Shown piece after piece: positions 7,270-9,922 of a stretch of DNA of 9,922 bases (the stretch's first letter is position 1; each line of letters begins with the position of its first letter). This stretch comes from an uncultured Butyricicoccus sp. (GTDB lineage: Bacteria; Bacillota; Clostridia; Oscillospirales; Butyricicoccaceae): positions 1 to 9,922 of the forward strand of contig CANPPM010000084.1 of NCBI GenBank assembly GCA_947575935.1, given 5' to 3'. The notes under the pieces were generated by a model. That model made no database searches, had not been told where the DNA came from, and saw only the letters and a program-made list of their open reading frames with translations. Position numbers and translations under genes: made by a program.

Positions 7270-8085
7270 CTACTGCGCATTTTGTGAGAGAAGCCGCAGC
7301 AGCAGCTCGACCACCGGCGCAACAAAAATCACGCTGTCAAACCGATCTAGCACACCGCCATGCCCAGGAAAAATTCGGCCATAATCCTTTATACCGTTCT
7401 GCCTCTTGATTACCGAAAATGCCAAATCCCCTAACTGTCCGACCACCGCGCCGCACGCCCCCAGCAGCGCCGCCACCCAATAGGGCAAATCAATCGCCGA
7501 ATGATGATTAAACAAAGCAACTGCTCCCATCATCAACACCACCGCGCCAATAACGCCTCCGACTGAGCCCTCAATCGTCTTTTTCGGGCTAATACGCGGC
7601 GCAAGCTTATGCTTCCCAAATCGTACCCCAACAAAATAAGCAAAGGTATCCGATCCCCACGCCGCCACCAGCGGCAACAGAATAAGCAGTTCTCCGCCAC
7701 GCATATCAAAAATACGCACCAGTGACAGCAGAAGCGAGGGCAGCACCACAGTCCCAAAGTAAGCACAGGCAAGCTGCGAAAAATTCATGTTTTCGTGCTT
7801 ATGCAGCAAATGCAGAAAAAGCGAAACCAAGATCGCCAGCGTAATCAGTTCGGAAAGTACCGCACTGCCTGTCAGCGTTTCACTTAACGCATAAAGCACC
7901 GCAAAACCGGTGCACAGCCATACGACCGAGCGCTCCCGTACCAGGCCGGTCGCACCAGTCAGCTCATAGCAGGATAACCCGCACAACGCCGATACACAAA
8001 TATACAGCACCACCGGCGGAAATACATACAGCGCAAGCAGAACAAAACCGAACCCACACACGCCAAAAGCGATCCTCGTTTTCAT
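7270..8085 (-). CDS. cdsA: Phosphatidate cytidylyltransferase (CDP-diglyceride synthase)
   Basis: Polytopic membrane enzyme that joins CTP and phosphatidic acid to form CDP-diacylglycerol, the precursor of bacterial phospholipids. The 271 residues are the normal family length. Several hydrophobic segments (among them about 8-38, 53-66, 75-94, 105-123, 130-142, 172-192 and 202-219) fit an integral membrane protein. Conserved WGSDTFAYFVGVRFGKHK starts at 143 and SPKKTIEGSVGG at 166. The CDS family signature runs from S224 to D250, including KRQNGIKD and PGHGGVLDRFD. The frame extends upstream to an ATG at 8208, but that part overlaps uppS by 127 bases and is not membrane-like. ATG 8085 overlaps the uppS stop as ATGA and follows GGAGGTG, so it is the likely start, with translational coupling to uppS. 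Confidence 0.96.
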   Translation of the reverse strand: MKTRIAFGVCGFGFVLLALYVFPPVVLYICVSALCGLSCYELTGATGLVRERSVVWLCTGFAVLYALSETLTGSAVLSELITLAILVSLFLHLLHKHENMNFSQLACAYFGTVVLPSLLLSLVRIFDMRGGELLILLPLVAAWGSDTFAYFVGVRFGKHKLAPRISPKKTIEGSVGGVIGAVVLMMGAVALFNHHSAIDLPYWVAALLGACGAVVGQLGDLAFSVIKRQNGIKDYGRIFPGHGGVLDRFDSVIFVAPVVELLLRLLSQNAQ

Positions 8086-8831
8086 TTCACACCTCCGAAG
8101 CGGCGACTGCGCCGGCCATAGTCCTCTATTGCAGCATCCAGATCCTTTGCTGAAAAATCCGGCCATAGCACTGGTGTAAAATAATATTCCGCGTATGCGC
8201 TCTGCCACAACAAAAAATTGGACAGCCGGATCTCTCCTGACGGCCGAATAACCAAGTCAGGATCGGGCAAATGTGCCGTATAAAGCGCACTTGAAACCGT
8301 ATCCTCTGTAATCTCCGAAAGCGCAAGCTCCCCATCCTTTACCCGTTTTGCAATGCAGCGAACCGCATTCTTGATTTCATCCCGACCGCCATAGTTGATG
8401 CACAGAGAAGCAGTCGCCGCTTCCGCCCCAAGCGTATCGGCAATCCCCGAAACCTCCTGGACCAATCTCTTAATATCCTCCGGTAAAGGGGTCAGATCAC
8501 CCAATACCCGAACCGCTACTCCACGTGCCGCCATCGTTTCTGCCGCTTCGCGAAGATATTTCCGGAACAGATCCAGCAGCGCGTCGACCTCCTCCTGTGG
8601 CCGCTTCCAATTTTCAGTCGAAAGCGCATAAACTGTAAAATAACGCACACCAATCTCCTTGCAATAGGTTGCAATGGTGCGAAAGGTCTCCGCACCGGCA
8701 GCATGTCCTGCCGGGCGCGGCAACCCGCGTTTCTTAGCCCAACGGCCGTTCCCATCCATGATGACTGCAATATGCTGTGGAATCTGTCTTTCCGCTGATG
8801 CTGCAGGTTTTCCAAAACCAAACAATGCCAT
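8082..8831 (-). CDS. uppS: Undecaprenyl diphosphate synthase (isoprenyl transferase)
   Basis: Cis-prenyltransferase that extends farnesyl diphosphate with isopentenyl diphosphate to undecaprenyl diphosphate, the lipid carrier for peptidoglycan and other wall polymers. The 249 residues are typical. HIAVIMDGNGRWAKKRG starts at H20, with catalytic D26. STENWKRP (71-78), NYGGRDEI (146-153) and RLSNFLLWQSAYAEYYF starting at 202 are family signatures. The usual IRTSGE motif reads IRPSGE (195-200), a Thr to Pro difference; the neighbouring Arg, Ser, Gly and Glu are kept. ATG 8831 follows GGGAG about ten bases upstream, a weaker site than those of neighbouring genes. It overlaps cdsA by four bases. 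A hairpin with a short T-rich tail lies 22 bases before its start. Confidence 0.96.
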   Translation of the reverse strand: MALFGFGKPAASAERQIPQHIAVIMDGNGRWAKKRGLPRPAGHAAGAETFRTIATYCKEIGVRYFTVYALSTENWKRPQEEVDALLDLFRKYLREAAETMAARGVAVRVLGDLTPLPEDIKRLVQEVSGIADTLGAEAATASLCINYGGRDEIKNAVRCIAKRVKDGELALSEITEDTVSSALYTAHLPDPDLVIRPSGEIRLSNFLLWQSAYAEYYFTPVLWPDFSAKDLDAAIEDYGRRSRRFGGVK

Positions 8832-8848
8832 AGCTCTCTACTCCCAAG

Positions 8849-8880
8849 AAAAGGGGCGGCGAAACGCCGCCCGAGCTTTT
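8849..8880 (-). terminator. Intrinsic terminator or attenuator between frr and uppS
   Basis: GGGCGGCG (8854-8861) and CGCCGCCC (8865-8872) form a perfect 8-pair GC stem with a 3-base loop. Read on the minus strand it is preceded by AAAAG and followed by CTTTTCTT, so flanking A and T runs can add pairs. The T run is short, so termination may be partial. A second small stem, TGCGC/GCGCA (8881-8895), stands eight bases before it. The remaining bases of this 109-base gap contain no clear promoter; TATATTATT near 8900-8910 has no good -35. Confidence 0.55.
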
Positions 8881-8940
8881 TGCGCATATCGCGCATCCCC
8901 AATAATATACCCTAAAAAATTCGGAAAAAACGGTCTAAAC

Positions 8941-9495
8941 TCAAACCTCGGAAAGTTCCTTCGATTTCTTGGCGGTCATACCGTCAATTTCCTTGACATA
9001 TTTATCAGTCATTTCCTGCATTTTCTTTTCAGCATCCTTCTGCTCATCTTCAGTCATTTCCGACTTCTTGGTTGCGGTCTTGCATTTATCAATTGCATCC
9101 CGGCGAATGTTGCGCAGCGCCACCTTAGAATCCTCACCAATCTTAGATACCTGTTTTACAAGTTCCTTGCGACGATCCTCTGTCAGCGGCGGAAAGGTTA
9201 AACGAATCTGCTTGCCGTCGTTCTGTGGATTAATGCCCAAATCCGATGTCTGAATCGCTTTCTCAATCAACTTCAGCGTCTTGGCATCCCACGGCTGAAT
9301 GGAAAGTGAGCGCGGATCCGGCGACGCAATTGCCGCCACCTGATTCAGCGGGGTCGCTGTGCCATAATAATCGATCGTAATCTTATCCAGCACATGCGGA
9401 TTTGCCCGCCCCGCGCGAATCGCAGCCAAATCCTTAGACAGCACATCCAAAGTCTTTTTCATCTTTGCTTCATACGGTTTCAGATCTGCCTTCAT
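8941..9495 (-). CDS. frr: Ribosome recycling factor
   Basis: Acts with EF-G to split the post-termination ribosome so that its subunits can be reused. The 184 residues match the family's usual 185. Hallmarks are LAAIRAGRANPHVLDKI starting at 23 in domain I, YYGTATPLNQVAAI (43-56) and SIQPWD (65-70) in domain II, and RKELVKQVSKIGEDSKVALR starting at 109, followed by a long charged helix rich in Lys and Glu. The start is one base after the pyrH stop and has a very strong ribosome site. This pyrH-frr pairing is common in bacteria, and frr is essential in most that have been tested. Nothing unusual was seen in the protein. Confidence 0.98.
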   Translation of the reverse strand: MKADLKPYEAKMKKTLDVLSKDLAAIRAGRANPHVLDKITIDYYGTATPLNQVAAIASPDPRSLSIQPWDAKTLKLIEKAIQTSDLGINPQNDGKQIRLTFPPLTEDRRKELVKQVSKIGEDSKVALRNIRRDAIDKCKTATKKSEMTEDEQKDAEKKMQEMTDKYVKEIDGMTAKKSKELSEV

Positions 9496-9496
9496 A

Positions 9497-9922
9497 TTAT
9501 TGCTCCTCCTTTACAAGCGTACCAATCTGCTCTCCGGTAACCACCCGGTAAATATTTTCAGGATCCTTTAGCGCAAAGACAAGAATCGGAATATGATTAT
9601 CCATCGACAATGAGGTCGCTGTCGTGTCCATCACGCCCAAACCCTGATTGAGCACATCCATATACGTCAAACGATCATACTTTTTCGCCTCCGGATTCTT
9701 TGCCGGGTCAGAATCATAAACGCCGTCGATATTCTTTGCCAGCAGAATCACCTCTGCATTGATCTCCGCCGCACGCAGTACTGCCGCTGTATCGGTCGAA
9801 AAAAATGGATTCCCCGTACCACAGGCAAAAATTACGACGCGCCCTTTAGACAAATGCGTTGTCGCACGACTGCGAATATAAGGCTCAGCAATCTGATTCA
9901 TGGCAATTGCGGTCTGTACACG
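9497..9922 (-). CDS. pyrH: UMP kinase (5' end cut by window edge)
   Basis: Bacterial UMP kinase of the amino-acid kinase fold, which phosphorylates UMP to UDP for pyrimidine nucleotide supply and is distinct from eukaryotic UMP/CMP kinases. The visible 141 residues run in frame from the window edge, starting RVQTAIAMNQIAEPYIR, to TAA at 9499-9497. The usual length is about 240, so about 100 N-terminal residues lie outside. Diagnostic motifs are GRVVIFACGTGNPFFSTD, AEVILLAKNIDGVYDSDP and GLGVMDTTATSLSMDN. The ATG at 9901 is an internal methionine and not the start. It is followed after one base by frr. Confidence 0.97.
   Translation of the reverse strand, partial: RVQTAIAMNQIAEPYIRSRATTHLSKGRVVIFACGTGNPFFSTDTAAVLRAAEINAEVILLAKNIDGVYDSDPAKNPEAKKYDRLTYMDVLNQGLGVMDTTATSLSMDNHIPILVFALKDPENIYRVVTGEQIGTLVKEEQ
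9503..9512 (-). promoter_or_regulatory. frr ribosome binding site inside the pyrH end
   Basis: AAAGGAGGAG on the minus strand contains a full AGGAGG nine bases before ATG 9495. It lies within the last codons of pyrH, with the pyrH stop between it and the frr start, an arrangement that favours re-initiation by the same ribosomes. Confidence 0.8.

Noticed and set aside
8086..8208. N-terminal extension of cdsA to an upstream ATG
   Set aside because: It would overlap uppS by 127 bases and add a non-conserved segment. ATG 8085 has a strong GGAGGTG site and the common ATGA overlap.
8674..9201. 175-codon plus-strand frame across uppS and frr
   Set aside because: Antisense to two well-supported genes and the spacer between them; no motif recognised.

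Overview
The window is a compact block of bacterial housekeeping genes. All eight recognised genes lie on the minus strand and read from the right edge to the left: pyrH (5' part missing), frr, uppS, cdsA, dxr, rseP-like, ispG and polC (3' part missing). A PolC-type replicase with an embedded DEDD exonuclease is characteristic of Bacillota and a few relatives. This gene order, the strong AGGAGG-type ribosome sites and moderate GC fit Clostridia. An Oscillospirales-like lineage is my best guess below class level, but that is an impression from protein style and not a demonstration.

Layout in order of transcription: pyrH (UMP kinase) and frr (ribosome recycling factor) are one base apart. A 109-base gap with a GC-rich hairpin separates frr from uppS. 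uppS and cdsA overlap by ATGA. A 217-base gap precedes dxr, and rseP starts four bases after dxr stops. A 395-base gap follows, holding a large imperfect palindrome and a promoter-like site with a perfect 12-base palindrome just before ispG. A 303-base gap then precedes polC, which runs off the left edge.

Functionally, dxr and ispG make isoprenoid precursors by the MEP pathway. UppS turns these into undecaprenyl diphosphate, the lipid carrier for cell-wall synthesis. CdsA makes CDP-diacylglycerol for phospholipids. The RseP-like protein is a membrane-embedded site-2 protease. PyrH and Frr serve nucleotide supply and translation, and PolC replicates the chromosome.

I see no novel multigene system here. 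The points that merit a second look are non-coding or structural: the roughly 169-base palindrome at 4861-5029, the palindrome on the putative ispG transcription start, a site-2 protease with no room for a PDZ domain, and the hairpin between frr and uppS. No tRNA, rRNA, CRISPR array, transposase or phage gene was recognised.
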